Shown piece by piece: positions 1 through 11,719 of a stretch of 64,000 nt of DNA (positions are counted from its first letter, which is position 1; every line of letters begins with the position of its first letter). Origin of the DNA: Cristatella mucedo (lineage: Eukaryota > Bryozoa > Phylactolaemata > Cristatellidae); contig WPIO01000098.1 in the NCBI GenBank assembly GCA_009760855.2, forward strand, positions 1,507,430 through 1,571,429, written 5' to 3'. The notes beneath the pieces are model-generated. The model had not been told where the DNA came from and made no database searches. It saw only the letters and a program-made list of their open reading frames with translations. The translations under genes and the position numbers were made by a program.

Positions 1-2180
1 ACTTGCAACGAGGATGAGCTTGACCCTATGTTTTTCAGCTTCAGCACAGATTATATTTTAAATTTCACGTCGATCGGCTATCCATAGATAAACAGTAGAA
101 TTTACGGTTACCCTAAACCTCTTTTGGAAAAAGACTTCGGGCGACAACTGATTATGTATTTGCATAAAAATTATAAATAAAAATGCCAGAATTACGTTAT
201 ATTAAAGTCTAACTGCTTTGAAGATGCTCATACCAAGGAGTGCAGAATTCAAGTTTTCCGGTGACCATATCCTTATTGGCTACTTCCAACTTTTGACTTG
301 CAACTTGTTTGACTTGCAACTTGACCATGTTTTGGAATTTCCATTTTGGCATCATGCAGGGTTTCAGTAAGCAGAATAAGCACAAAATTAAATATCCAAA
401 TCGACCATCACGACGCCATCTGTTCTGCACAGTGATGAGGTGAGAGTTCCTGTTTTACCTGAGACACTTAATGATATGTTGACTGACAATGATTGATTTT
501 AACTGAAGATGACGTTCACAGCAACTGCTTTTGACGTACCAACGCCTAAACTAAAATTTAGATTTGACCTTGATGATACGATTGAGTGGAGACTCTTTAT
601 TGACTAATTGAACCGTACTTTAAAGGGAGTTTTACTTGACATTGGAAATGAACTTTTCACTTTGCCCGGTGCACAATGCATACAGATAAAAGAGACTAAC
701 ATGAATATACTTCTTGATGAAATCCAATGTGATTAGCAACAATCGCGGGTACGCTGCGATTAAAATTCACCGCCTTTCTGATTGGACTTGAAGGTGGCAG
801 CACAAATATTCGCATTTTTGTATATAATAAATAATATCATAAATACAAATATAAATAAAATAAATAAATCATCATAATATAAGATAAATATATCATCATT
901 CTTCGCATTTCATTTTTATTCGCATTTTATTTCTGCGGGATAGTCGCTCTGATGCTCTTTATTATCGAAAGAAAGACTGGCAAGAGTGAACTCCATTTTT
1001 ACTGGAAAGTATCAACTTGAGAGCTTGCTGTGGTCTCCAGCTTTTAAGGACTTTGTTACGAAAGCTTTGTCAAATAAGCTAAGCAGAAATAAACGCCGGC
1101 ATTCTTAGTCCGCAGATCAGAAAATCTTTCAAAGACCTACACACACAGCTTGCATACAAATGAAGAATGAACTAAGGCAGCAGTTATGGAAGGAATTTAA
1201 GTCTTTGGTAGAGAATTTTCTCCAAAACCAAGAGTCTGCTTACTAGGTGCGAATCGTTGAGAACATTGATTCAAGGCAAAGCAGCACTTGGCAGCAGAAA
1301 GAGTGGTAACATTCATTTTCTAAGCTGTCACTTTGATTATTTCCCGTCAAATTTAGGAGCATTCAGTTTGGAGCAGGGTGACAGCTAGGACCAGGTCATA
1401 CACGAAATGGAACACAGATATTGAGGCAGCTACAATGTAGCACGATGGCCAATTACCAATAGCACAATAGCACAATGTAGCACGATGGCCAATTACCGGT
1501 GGAGCCGCTAGTCCCTTAATCCAGCGATGGAGGAGGGCAGAGAGAAGAGGAAGAGGCAAATTGAAAGCATTCGACTAAATGAAAAATACTTACGCTTAAA
1601 TTACACGTAACCTAAAATATACGGTTATTAAAAGCTTGCTTTCGCCATAGCAAAGTGAAGCTAGTAATAGCGGCAAACATGAGAAGTTGCTCCTTCGGGT
1701 GCAAACATTCCAAAATAATTTTCTTTACGACATTCCGGTTATTAACAATCACTAAAACGTATAAATACGGTATTTGTAACTTGCTAGTCGTTCAAAAGGC
1801 AATCTTCCATAATTCGGAAAGTTGAACTATTATTTTGGACTAGGAGGAAAGTCAATACTTAAAGCTCAGCTTTACTCGGAGATCGGTAGAGCTGCAACAT
1901 CGCTGCGACAGTTACTGCTAGCAGTGGACACCAGGTGCACTTGAGACGGTGATCAACGTTGGCATGCGGCCACCAAAATAATGGTGGAAGTCATCAATAG
2001 CTTGCAGTTACCGACGGGTTGAATCGATACGTAGAAGTCCATCGTTAAACAAAGTTGAAAATTTGCCTGTCAATGCATGGTGCCTCCCTTGAAGTCTTCT
2101 TATGTGCGTCATCGTTGTCGTGTATCTCTTTCTACGTCAGAAAATTATTTTATCTAATGCAGGCTGCCCCACATTGATGT
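1..2180. other. No recognisable gene
   Basis: I see no coding region, RNA gene or known repeat that I can name here. Only short open frames occur, with no family motif and AT-rich composition. A short direct duplication of about 25 bases, spaced 40 bases apart, lies at 1433-1497 (core GTAGCACGATGGCCAATTAC). Confidence 0.5.
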
Positions 2181-2184
2181 TATG

Positions 2185-2405
2185 TAATGTATCTCCGCCT
2201 GTAACTCCAAAATCCACAAAGGCTATGAAGAAGTTACGCAAGAAAGCTTTGCATAGCCTACTCACTGCTTAAGTAGATTTCGGTACGCATTCGGAAGCCA
2301 GCAGACTTTATCTCAGGCAACAACGAGAAGGTCAGAAGCGTAGCCAAGTTGGGAGAAGTTTAGGTAGTGAGTAGCATAGAAGTGCAACGGAGCAGCTCTC
2401 AGGCT
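2185..2405 (-). mobile_element. LINE-A 3'-end fragment
   Basis: The minus strand matches the last coding part and 3' tail of the LINE at 57.8-59.4 kb. It shows the TAACTCC...AAAG segment, the conserved stretch read as CGTACCGAAA in reverse, and the terminal TTACATAAC-like tail. It is strongly 5'-truncated, as is usual for CR1/L2 elements. Confidence 0.7.
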
Positions 2406-2439
2406 AGCCGCGATATTAGCCCTTGCCTTAGTGGGTCTG

Positions 2440-2582
2440 ACTAGGGCACCTAGAGCAACCGCAGCAGGCGGACTAGCCTAGGATTGGCCAGGGACTGGCC
2501 AAGGAATAACCAAGGGCTAGCCAATGGCTAGCCAGGAATAACCAAGGGCTTGCCAGGGGCTAGCCAATGGCTAGCCAGGAAG
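2440..2582. repeat. Short tandem repeat built on GGCTAGCCA
   Basis: Imperfect tandem copies of a unit containing GGCTAGCCAATGGCTAGCCA and GGAATAACCAAGG recur across the segment. GGCTAGCC is itself a palindrome. No coding meaning is seen. Confidence 0.75.
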
Positions 2583-2653
2583 AATTAGGCCGAGGACGGA
2601 CACCGAGAGCTAGGGTCCGACAAAAACAATAACAGCTACGCCAAGGTCGAGAG

Positions 2654-2852
<199 letters not shown>

Positions 2853-3036
2853 TATAAATGACAGGACTGACAGAGCTCAGGGCTGCAGCTTCTGTAGTCG
2901 ATGCGAGACTACGCTTCGAGAGCACGAGAGACGAACCTACGGCGACGGACAGCTAAGTGCAACTTCAGCTCCACAGTTGTGTTCTGCCGGCTACTCAGTT
3001 AGCCGCTCGTATCTTGGGGTGCTGTAGTGACGCATA

Positions 3037-3268
3037 GGGTAGTTAGTTTTACTCGGACTTCGGGAGTTCGCGAAGTTAACTCCGTCGGTCCGGTACACGC
3101 CGCGTAAACGCGTTGGGTAGTTATTATAGTCGGGCTTCTGGAGTTCGTGCAGTTAGCTCCGTCGTACCCATACGCGCCGCGTAAATGCACAGGGTAGTTG
3201 GTTATACTCGGACTTCGGGAGTTCGCGCAGTTAACTCCGTCGGTCCGGTGCGCGCCGCGTAAAGCGCT
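3037..3268. repeat. Three tandem units of about 77 bp with internal dyads
   Basis: Three consecutive units start with GGGTAGTT and end with CGCCGCGTAAA (3037-3115, 3114-3190, 3191-3268). Each carries ACTCGGACTTCGGGAGTTCG or a close variant, an inverted repeat able to fold into a short hairpin, followed by a second AGTTAACTCC-like dyad. Units 1 and 3 are closest to each other. The function is not known to me. Confidence 0.85.
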
Positions 3269-3419
3269 TGCGCCGGCGCGTAACCGCTACGAACAGGCCC
3301 ACAATAAACTGTTGCTTTCGGCACCCATTTGTGGCCGCCTGTGTTTTAACCGCATCGCAGCGCTGCATCGCACAGTCCACCGGTAGAGAGCCGGGGGACG
3401 AGCTTGTCTGCGCGGTTAC

Positions 3420-3560
3420 AGAAGTAGCAGCTCCGGAACGCTGGAAACGATCGGCCACTGTCACAGGAGAGTAGTTGTCGTTTCGTAAGCATCGCTGAAG
3501 TGAGTTCCACAGCCTAGGACCTGAAGAGGAAAGGCTCCTACCGCACAATGTCTTTAAGCA
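3420..3560 (-). mobile_element. LINE-A fragment (C-terminal coding part)
   Basis: The minus strand reads a peptide with GPRLWNSL followed by RNDNYSP, the same signature as the C-terminal end of LINE-A copies at 16.3, 19.0, 36.7 and 58.1 kb. It is a short fragment without the terminal tail. Confidence 0.65.
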
Positions 3561-5150
3561 GAATATGTAAGTATTGACTTATCGTCTACAGAAAACATGA
3601 TAACTTTTGCCCATGCAAAAGCCTCGGTCATTGCATGGTGCAACTATTGACTGCTCCAGCGGGAGCAATCTTATGCGAAGCTACGTGCAGTGTGCCCAAA
3701 GCAGGTAGAGATGGAAGTGAGCTGACTCTCTGCCAAACGACGAGGCAGCTTCGCCCAATTAGCTGCTATGGGCACCATGAGCTCATAGCCGAAAGTTTGT
3801 TCAACCTATAAATAGAAGACGCCACAGTAGTTGCCTCATCCAGCATTCTCTCACCGGGTGCCCAAGCACCGTCACTCAGCAGTGGCTGTCAGTGCGACTG
3901 CGAGAGCTTAGGGAGAAGTTGGAGGGGTGACTCTGTCGGGCTGACAGCTCACTCAGCCGGATTGAACACTTGCCACGGGTAAAGGCTATTCAATCAGATT
4001 ACCGACTTCGATCGAGGGTGGCGCCAACAGAAAAGCAAAACAGCCTACGATCCTCTTTAACTAACTGGTTGTCGCAACGATTCAGCACCATATTGGATCA
4101 CTATTAGGCCTGCCGGTACAAAACGACCAACCAAGCACCGGCTCGTGAAGTTAAATACAACTCTTAGGTATAGCGCCCTAAGAGAACTTAATCTCTGTTC
4201 AGGCTTTTCGCATGTGCTACGTAGAGCCAACGTACGACTCAGTCAGATCTTGGTCGGCTTAAGCAACTTTACCACTGATCCTAACTAAAGCTAGACTCGA
4301 GCGGCAAAGGAGCATACAGCTACACTTAACTTTAGCAAATGCAGTTTGTGCAAGCATGCTAACATGCTCATACCACATCATCAAATGCAAGAGCGCAAGC
4401 CGGCCATTCTAGGTCGGACTGCAATTGATGGATGAATACGTATACAAAACCTCAAGGGACAGAGTGCCACGAGCATTAATATAGTTCCGACTACATCGCA
4501 AAGTGACAAGTATGCACATGCACAAATTCATATCGTCGGGGCTATGCAATGCAAACGGCTGACGTATTTCACAGAGGATCCGACATTATGCTTGCCTGGT
4601 TAGTCAAACAGGACAAAATCTACGCCTCAACCTGCACAAACAACCAGCCATCACTCGGGATAGAGGCAGCAGCAGAGGCATTTACACCTCCCGTGCAGTC
4701 TCGACTGACTACGCTAAATGCGGTAAGTGGGGCATAGGCCACTAGATGAAAATAAAAATCATATTGCAATCTTCTCCACCACCTTCACCACAAAACTAAA
4801 TGTACCAAAATACCGAGGCACTGTTGCTACGGCAAAGCAGCTGTAAATCAGCCACTGAGGTTTCTTTCCGATGTAGAACACAGCTCTCGAAAAGAGAACA
4901 CGACTATCTCGAACACAACAATGAGGTTGTCCTACGGACGCAAAGGCACCTTAAATGTAGATCGTAATGATACAATCACATACAAATTAAAGGAAATGTT
5001 TACCGTACATACTTTAAGTAAATTAGATCAATGAAATCGCACAAGTGTACACGAAAGGCCGCAGCATCATGTGAGAAGTAACTTGTTGCAGTGGTAACAC
5101 CACACTGCTCCAAATCACAGCTCTAGCACTGAAAAGCAAAAGGGCGAAGG
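3561..5150. other. No recognisable gene; one SINE-like piece inside
   Basis: Apart from the SINE-like stretch at 4140-4275, I see no gene or repeat. Short open frames are not supported by any motif. TATAAA-like words occur but without a linked gene. Confidence 0.45.
4140..4275 (-). mobile_element. SINE-like repeat, family 2
   Basis: The segment from the block TAGCGCCCTAAGAGA to TCAGTCAGATCTTGGTC matches 28690-28810 in order and spacing. The GCGCCC(N)AAGAGA(N)CTTAATCTCT end resembles the 3' tail of LINE-B copies (AGCGCCCTCAGAGA...AATCTCT), as expected for a SINE that borrows a LINE tail. Confidence 0.5.
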
Positions 5151-7227
5151 CCGATGGAGATGTGTGTGCTGCTTTGCCTCACACGGAAGCTGCCATGACT
5201 TGCTGGCCCTGCTTACAGCTAGCGAGATCAACACCGACAGAGAGTCAGGTGTTTGGTAGCAATGCACAATGCCACCCGGATTTCGATGACGTCGAAGGAC
5301 TCACTAGTCAGCAAGGTGGTTACGGCAGTTATCACGACATCCAGCCATGTCTCCATCGGATTAAGACCCTGGCCGGCTGTTATCTGAATGCTCATCCGCT
5401 CACTCCCACCGCAAGTGGCACTAACCTCAGTATCGGATCAGAATAAGCCATCAAGAGGTCGCTGCTCTGACCGCCATGGGATTAGGCCTGCCAGCAAAGC
5501 CTACCAGTGTTCTGCCTTTGCCGTACGGTGTAAAATCATTGCCAAGCCGAGTATTCACTCCAGGCTTCTGCTTTTAGTCAGCTCAGAGGAGGGGCTCAGG
5601 GACCACCAGAACCACCCCCAATCAGCCACACAAGCCATCACTGCCACCCCCCCCCCCCCCTGCGAGGCAATCTAATCCACAAGGATACCCGAGCTCTGAC
5701 TCACCACAGCCGAGCTGGCAGCATAGTGGGGCAGAGTCAGCTTGGCGGCAGTGGCTGGCATGCGCTGCTTGTCAGTGCAGCACTTGCGGGAGCACGGCAG
5801 GCCTTTGCGGAATACCTCAGCCTCTGAGGCTTAGCGGTAGATGACGAGTTGCCGGTCATCGAACCTACCGGCAACGAAAGCTGGTCGTGCTTGGCAGTGC
5901 ACCACCGTCCGAATGACGAGGCGACTTAGAAGGAGTAGCAGACAGCAGGCAGCAGCCAAAAGTGCACGGCCGATGCAGCAGGCTGTCCTGCTGCAGCGCT
6001 ACCAGGCGAGATGGAAAAACAGACGACGTCATCGCCCATCGGCACCAGCTCAGCTTATCACTGGGCAGCAGCACTGGCAGCCGTCGACAGGCTGTCAGCT
6101 GCCTGGCTGCCGGATGCAGATGTGGCTGTGGATGCAGCGGCCGCCTGTGTCAGCTGGTTTTCCATCTCCAAGCGTTACTGCGCCTCCTCACAGCTTCAAA
6201 TGCAGATGCCTGTGCCCCTATTATCCTTCGGGCCGGCGGTGAATCGGCCCACAATCGGACTGGTCGAGGTGCCGATGGCAGCAGTGTTGGCAGCCCCGGA
6301 TGTCGCTGAGCTGCGGCCTTGCAACAACACCGTGCTGGTTCTTAAAGGAGGCTGCACTGAGCGAGGATAAAGACGTATTCGGTGACACTGCCCAAAGCTG
6401 ACAATGGGACGGAGAGGTTTTTGACAGTTGTGGGGATCAAAGTAACTCGTACTGTGCATGGGGTCTATTCAAAGTACAACACAAATCCAAAAACAACTTG
6501 GAAATATTGCGGCACGGCTAAAACATCTTTATGAGAAAACTGCTCCGTTGAGACATGTCCATTTTTCTACGGGCACACTAGTGCATACACTATAAGCCGG
6601 CAGCCTGTCGCACTCTGAGTGAGCTCTGGCTTTGCCCCGGCTCACCGTCTCACACTGGCTTCACTTCAGCCAGGACAGTAACCTCAGTCAGCTCCTCTAC
6701 ATCACTGTCCCAGCTCCCCGTGACGGAGACGGAAGGACACGACACCGAGCTGCAACCCTGCTTGAGACAGGTTGCCAAGTCTCACCCCAGTGCACAGTGG
6801 ATTCAAGCAGGCCTTCTTCTAACGGCTCGGTCCCCCAAGCCACCTCATTTCTGGGCAGCACAGACGGTAGCCCTAGTTCTTTCACTTGCAGCCCTCCCAC
6901 TTGAAGCAGCCGGCATCCAGCAATGGTGGCAGCAGCAGCAGCCATCAATGAGAGCGGTTGATGGCAACATGCTTGTGCGACCAGCAGAGAAGCTGCTGCA
7001 AGAAACAACCGGTAGCAGTGGTCAGCTTCGATACAGCAGTTGCCAAGGCTAGCCAACGGTGGCTGCAGCGTCGGTTCGAGAGGACTCACTTGAGCCCTCG
7101 AAGAAGAGCTAGGAGGTGTGGCCAAACTCACATGCCCTTTCGGCAGATCCCGCGGCCACTTTTGCAGGGGCCATTTGGCCTAAGCAGAGCACAACGTCTG
7201 GCTGAGCAGGCCAACCACATGCATAAG
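5150..7227. other. GC-rich stretch without a recognisable gene
   Basis: This stretch is richer in GC than its neighbours and has overlapping open frames of 60-144 codons on both strands, with Ala, Ser, Leu and Gln runs from CAG/GCTGC-like sequence. No frame stands out, no family motif is seen and no splice pattern is convincing. A C13 run lies near 5648-5660. A repeat at 6280-6545 is listed separately. Confidence 0.4.
6280..6545. repeat. Dispersed repeat R1, first copy
   Basis: About 260 bases, with GCGGCCTTGC(T)ACAACACC, GGTTCT(T/C)AAAGGAGGCTGCACTGAG and CGTACTGTGCATGGGGTCTA, recur in the same order at 8140-8425. No family assignment is possible from sequence alone. It ends near AAACATCTTTATG. 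Confidence 0.75.
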
Positions 7228-7235
7228 CGCATGAG

Positions 7236-7306
<71 letters not shown>

Positions 7307-7345
7307 CAGCGAGACAGGGAGACAGAGAGACAGAGAGACAGACCG
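7228..7345. repeat. (GA)n microsatellite
   Basis: About 75 bases of nearly pure GA are followed by GACAGAGA variants up to about 7345. Confidence 0.95.
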
Positions 7346-8139
7346 AGTTAGAGCCTCAGGCACAGACCGCAAGGCATTAAAGCTGCTGCGGGTGTTGCAG
7401 TATGCGAGCGTAGGGTGTGGGATAAACAGGCCACCTATGCAGGTTTTGACAAATTATGCTTACTTTTCTCTTGGTCACTCTCCATGCAATGCTAATCATA
7501 AATACCTCGCAGACGCCAAGCTCCAATTTGTATTGCATGTAAGACTAGACTTTGTTCAAAGGGCATGCAGGTCCTCAGATAACGTCTTTCATCTGCTACG
7601 GCCCGATTCAATACCGAAATGCACTACAGAATGACCCAAGAGCATACTAAATAAGCTGTATTTGTTCGATTCTACATAGCTGTACTCGCCTGCTGTGTGT
7701 ATTCAAACAATTTCCCGTAACTGCCTCAACATTCTGAACTTTCCGAAGAAACCTTCCGAAATTGGTTCTCAAAGCTCCAATTTTGAATACTGCATACATA
7801 ATATTTATGTACTCAATACATTATACGATGCACTCTGTGAAAGTATTGCGGCAATATCTTACTAATTCTGCAAGTTCAGTCTCGGGCGATGAATGGAATG
7901 TGACGACAGTGATTAGACCGGTAGCCGAAATCCGCTATAAAGCACGGCGAATCGATGAAAAATCGGCTGTGCGAAGCTCGATTTATGATTCCTCGAAAAT
8001 CCTTGCCACGCGTGCACATTGTGACAAACCAATTATGTGTTTAATCTCAGACAATGCATGGCAATTAACGATAATTGCCTGGTAACCGGTACTTTATTTC
8101 GATGGATCCAAAATCGCTGGAAAGGAGCAGATGACAGCA

Positions 8140-8425
8140 GCGTTCTGACGGCAGCAGCATTGGCCGCCCCGGATACCACTGCACTGCGGCCTTGCTACAA
8201 CACCATGCTGGTTCTCAAAGGAGGCTGCACTGAGCAAGGATGAAGACATGTGCGGTGGCACAGCCCAAAGCTGACAATCGGACGGAGAGGTGTTTGACAC
8301 CTATGGGGATTAAAGCAACTCGTACTGTGCATGGGGTCTATTCAAAGTAAAACACGAATCCGACAATATCTTGGCGGAAATATTGCGGCATGGCTCAAAC
8401 ATCTTTATGCCAAAACTGCCACCTG
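8140..8425. repeat. Dispersed repeat R1, second copy
   Basis: Same orientation and order as 6280-6545, with point differences. The two copies lie about 1.9 kb apart, so they could be an old local duplication or two insertions of one element. Confidence 0.75.
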
Positions 8426-9439
8426 TCTCTAAGATTCTCTGCTATCAGCTCATCATGCTCACAGTCATATAGTCTGCATACTCGCTGGCCACTTTATCCG
8501 CAAGTAGAGTATCTTGTTTAGCACGTGAGCAAGAAACAAAAAACAGCAAGCTTACCCAGGCCGAAAGCACAAAGGAGGCTAGCATCCACCGCCGGACACG
8601 TCATTTACACAAGATCTGATGCTGACTCAAGCAAGTCTCGGTCTGACTCACCCAATAACGGATTCCCCAACCTCCAATACAGTGATATCTTTGCTAGCAA
8701 CTTCTGGGAGAGCTCTTTCACAGATTGGATACTGCTAGTTTTCCTACAGTGTTAGCTAACATCAAACTCTCACAAGAGCCCAGTTACTTTTATTTTTTAC
8801 AGGCTTGTGCATTCCAGTGCTTGAAGCCCTCCAAGTGCAATGGTTGCACCACAATGGTCCGAAAGGATCATCTTACAAATTGTGCACCAGGACGTCATAT
8901 TGGGGGCAGCCACCACACGGATAAGACATGGCCAAAGTAACTTACTTGAGAATCAGCAACGAATACAAGCAAGTGACTACAGATGGACAGATTGACCAGA
9001 CTGAAAGCAAATTCAAATGCTTACCACTGCGAGACAGCGATGACGAATGCACGACCTTTTTTCATTTTCCCTGGTACCCTGAAGCGCGCTTCATGTCTAT
9101 GCAGGCACCTCCTATTCGGCCGTGGATTGGCCCATGCAGCCATCGCACTTCATGCAGCGCCCTGGAACCTGCCAACCATTAGGCGGATTAGTGCATTACC
9201 TTTGAGGCAGGCATGGGACAGGGCTTGGAGGGGGACGATAAGATAACACGCAAGCACCAAGCACAGTTAATTCTATAAAGTAACCAAATAATCCCAGCAA
9301 CAAACAGACTGCAGAGAGACATCAGCAGCAGGTGAGAGCTGATGCAGCAACAAAGAGCAGATGCAACACGACCAAGGTCTGCGTCAGCATGCACAGCACA
9401 CCACGGTAGCTGGCTAATAATGCACTTATAGCATTGCAT
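8426..9439. other. No recognisable gene
   Basis: Only short open frames without motifs are seen. Nothing matches the repeats defined elsewhere in the window. Confidence 0.4.
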
Positions 9440-9530
9440 CACAAGGGATAATAATAATTACTACAATAATAATGCACTTGATAAAGAGCCCTCTGAGAAC
9501 TCAATCTCTTTCTAGGTGCTTTAGGGGAAG
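9440..9530 (-). mobile_element. LINE-B 3'-tail fragment
   Basis: The minus strand gives the LINE-B terminus: CTAGAAAGAGATTGAGTTCTCAGAGGGC followed by TTTATCAAGTGCATTATTATT. The ATT-rich tail at the low-coordinate end marks the 3' end. Only the last 90 bases or so remain. Confidence 0.75.
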
Positions 9531-10309
9531 GCTGTGGTTCCTGCCTGCATAGCCCTGGTTTTCAATCGAGCCTAGAGGTTTCAGAATCGATTTCCAACCG
9601 CAATGGAAACAAGACAATTGTCCACATTTGGAGCAATAAATGCCAGATTGTCGTGGCGATCGCGATACGGTCCAGTCAGCTTGTCCTCACGTGCACAATC
9701 GGTGCATACATTTTGCTTGTTCTGAAATATCGTGCCAACTGAGGCAGTTCTAGTTCGTGAAATGCATTGCCGACTTGTCTGCTGCACTCGAGTTGGAAGT
9801 AGTCGCAGCTGGCTGACCAGCCGTCTCGAGTGTGCTCACTGCCCCAGGCATGCTTCTAACATCAATCTTCACAGAAGGCTCTACTTTTAGCTCGACACAA
9901 TCGGCAGAAGCTGACACGCAGCTGCCAGTCGTGTCACGATTGAGAAATCGCCGAGTCTGTGAGACTGGACTAACTGGCTGCCCAGCATTCGGCAATTACC
10001 TGAAATGTCAATCAATATTGGCATTCGCAGAGAATGTCTGGGTCGTGTCCACTAACAGGCCTTCATGCAGGTGCTGAACGGGCTAGCTGGCAGTGCTAGA
10101 ATGGTCACTGTCTAATAATGTCAAGTGCTTAATGAGAGTTCAAACATGGCAGGTATGTACCACATACCAAGGCAGCCCATTCATCACTGACAGTCTTCCT
10201 AGGTGCAAGCTTCCATCGCTTTGAAAGGGCTCGCCCCTCTGCTTTGTTTGGCTGCACATGTCTATCTAAGTCTAAGTCAAAATCTCAGCTCGCATCTCCT
10301 CTGTTCCCA

Positions 10310-10400
10310 CACAGACACAGACACACACACAGACACACACACACATACAAACACACCCACACGCATGCACACATGCACACATGCACACAGACTTGCACAA
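10310..10400. repeat. (CA)n-rich microsatellite
   Basis: ACACAGACACACACAC and ACATGCACAC variants alternate over about 85 bases. Confidence 0.9.
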
Positions 10401-10439
10401 TGGCACTGACACGACAACGATGAGCCGATCGTCCACCTG

Positions 10440-10680
10440 TGCTAGCTAAGACCTGTGCTGTCGGTGCACGAGACGATCCGTAGCAGCCAGACAATAGTGC
10501 ATGGCTGGAGCCAAAGAATAAAGTGACCTACAAGTGAGCAACAGAACGTTAAAGTCGATCCGTTGCTTGACTGGTAGCCAGTGCAGGTCGGCGAGAAGTG
10601 GTGTGATGTGGCAACAGCAACACTCACGACAGACAACCCTAGCTGTGGAGTTTTGCTCAGCTGCAATCGTCTGATGTTCG
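10440..10680 (-). mobile_element. LINE-B fragment, C-terminal coding part
   Basis: The minus strand reads LLADLHWLPVKQRIDF followed by SLYSLAPA, the conserved region after the reverse transcriptase in LINE-B (compare 34.75-34.85 kb and 44.65-44.75 kb). It abuts the integrase relic that starts at about 10674. Confidence 0.7.
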
Positions 10681-10958
10681 AGCAACAGGAGAAGAACCGG
10701 CAAAAGCTATAAAAAAGAATGAGTCAAACAAAAGAAACCTGTTGTAGGACGTTTTCCCGTGGACGTTACCCCTATACTTTCCTACCCAGGACATTTCAAC
10801 TCTAACAATATCCCGGTTAGGCAATCTTGTCCTAGGTGTATGAATGAATAGCTAAAAATACAGATTAAATAAATACGTAATTACATGTAGTTCGGGCTCT
10901 ATGAAAATAAAACCAACTCAATATAATTAGAGGAATTAATGGATTGGAAGGATGGTTT

Positions 10959-11240
10959 CTAACGGAGCCAGCTGCGGCAGCGATTGTGGCAGCTGCAGCA
11001 GCAGCAAGTTGCATATACAGTTATACATAGACAGTTATACATATACGGTCCTGCGGAAGTTATGTCTCGCTCGACGCCTCCAAACGCCCGTTTGTAGCTG
11101 TCAAAGCTGGTGCGTGCTGCAGCCTGCCTCGCGATCCTGCACATAAGTGCTAACCCACTGAGGTCTACTGAGAAAAAAGCGACCTCAAAAGATCTAGTTA
11201 CGCAGTAATACGCACTAATTAAAGCGCCCGATGCAAGCAA
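10959..11240 (-). other. Conserved open frame inside the insert, unrecognised
   Basis: This 93-codon frame lies on the opposite strand to the integrase, inside its insert. The second insert copy (63.23-63.5 kb) keeps the same frame over about 60 codons, including EVAFFSVDLSGLALMCRIAR and DITSAGPYMYNCLC, with mostly single-residue differences. That could be chance in a young duplicate or a real short protein. I do not recognise a family. Confidence 0.35.
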
Positions 11241-11271
11241 TTGTAGATTTAGGTGGCTGAGGCACAGTCTG

Positions 11272-11395
11272 CCCTAAACCCTGAACCCTAAACCCTAAAG
11301 CCCTCACCCTAAAACCCAAGCCCTAATCTCTAAACCTTAAACCCTTAAAACCCTAAACGCTACACCCTAAAATGCAAGGGCTAAACCATAAAATA
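11272..11395. repeat. Degenerate telomere-like CCCTAAA array, copy 1
   Basis: About 120 bases consist of CCCTAAA units with variants (CCCTGAA, CCCTCACCCTAAAA, CTCTAAACC, CCTTAAA). The other strand reads TTTAGGG, a unit typical of plants and some protists; most animals use TTAGGG. It lies inside the integrase insert, not at a chromosome end. Confidence 0.85.
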
Positions 11396-11719
11396 GGAAA
11401 TGTCCGGCCCCAGAGGGGAAATGTCCAGGGAATTTTCCAGGGGGTAAATGTCCGTACCCGGAGAAACCGAAGTACCATTGAAAGTATGAAAACAAAAGGA
11501 CGCATTAGAACTTGGAACATTTGCTAAATATTTCGTAGAACCGGATAAAGAAGAAGATAAAAAAAGAATAAGAGCTACAGATCCGATATGGAGTTTGACA
11601 AAGCATGCGATCGTTTGAATAATGGTAACAAAAGACAACCGAATTAGATATTTTTCAAACGATATAAAGAGAAGTCTTGTCAACGAAGAATTGCAAGTAA
11701 TCAAACCGCAATCAAACTT

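Larger units (their letters stand above)
10674..11715 (+). pseudogene. Polinton-type integrase relic 1, split by a 0.75-kb insert
   Basis: Two pieces of a retrovirus-like integrase frame are present. A short piece at 10674-10735 reads EEPAKAIKK. A C-terminal piece at about 11480-11715 reads LGTFAKYF, ATDPIWSLTK and NEELQVIK, matching in order the less broken relic at 26.75-27.5 kb. Between them sits about 745 bases that are absent from the 27-kb copy. Exactly the same arrangement recurs at 62967-64000. This class of integrase inserts Polinton/Maverick elements; here it is plainly non-functional. The call rests on motif order read by eye. Confidence 0.65.

Noticed and set aside
5841-6370. Overlapping plus-strand frames of 115-133 codons
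   Set aside because: Three frames are open at once, which is typical of GC-rich non-coding DNA; part overlaps dispersed repeat R1.
6697-7131. 144-codon minus-strand frame rich in Ala, Leu and Ser
   Set aside because: A similar-length frame lies on the plus strand, the sequence is GC-rich and the composition looks like translated CAG/GCTGC sequence; no motif or splice sites were convincing.
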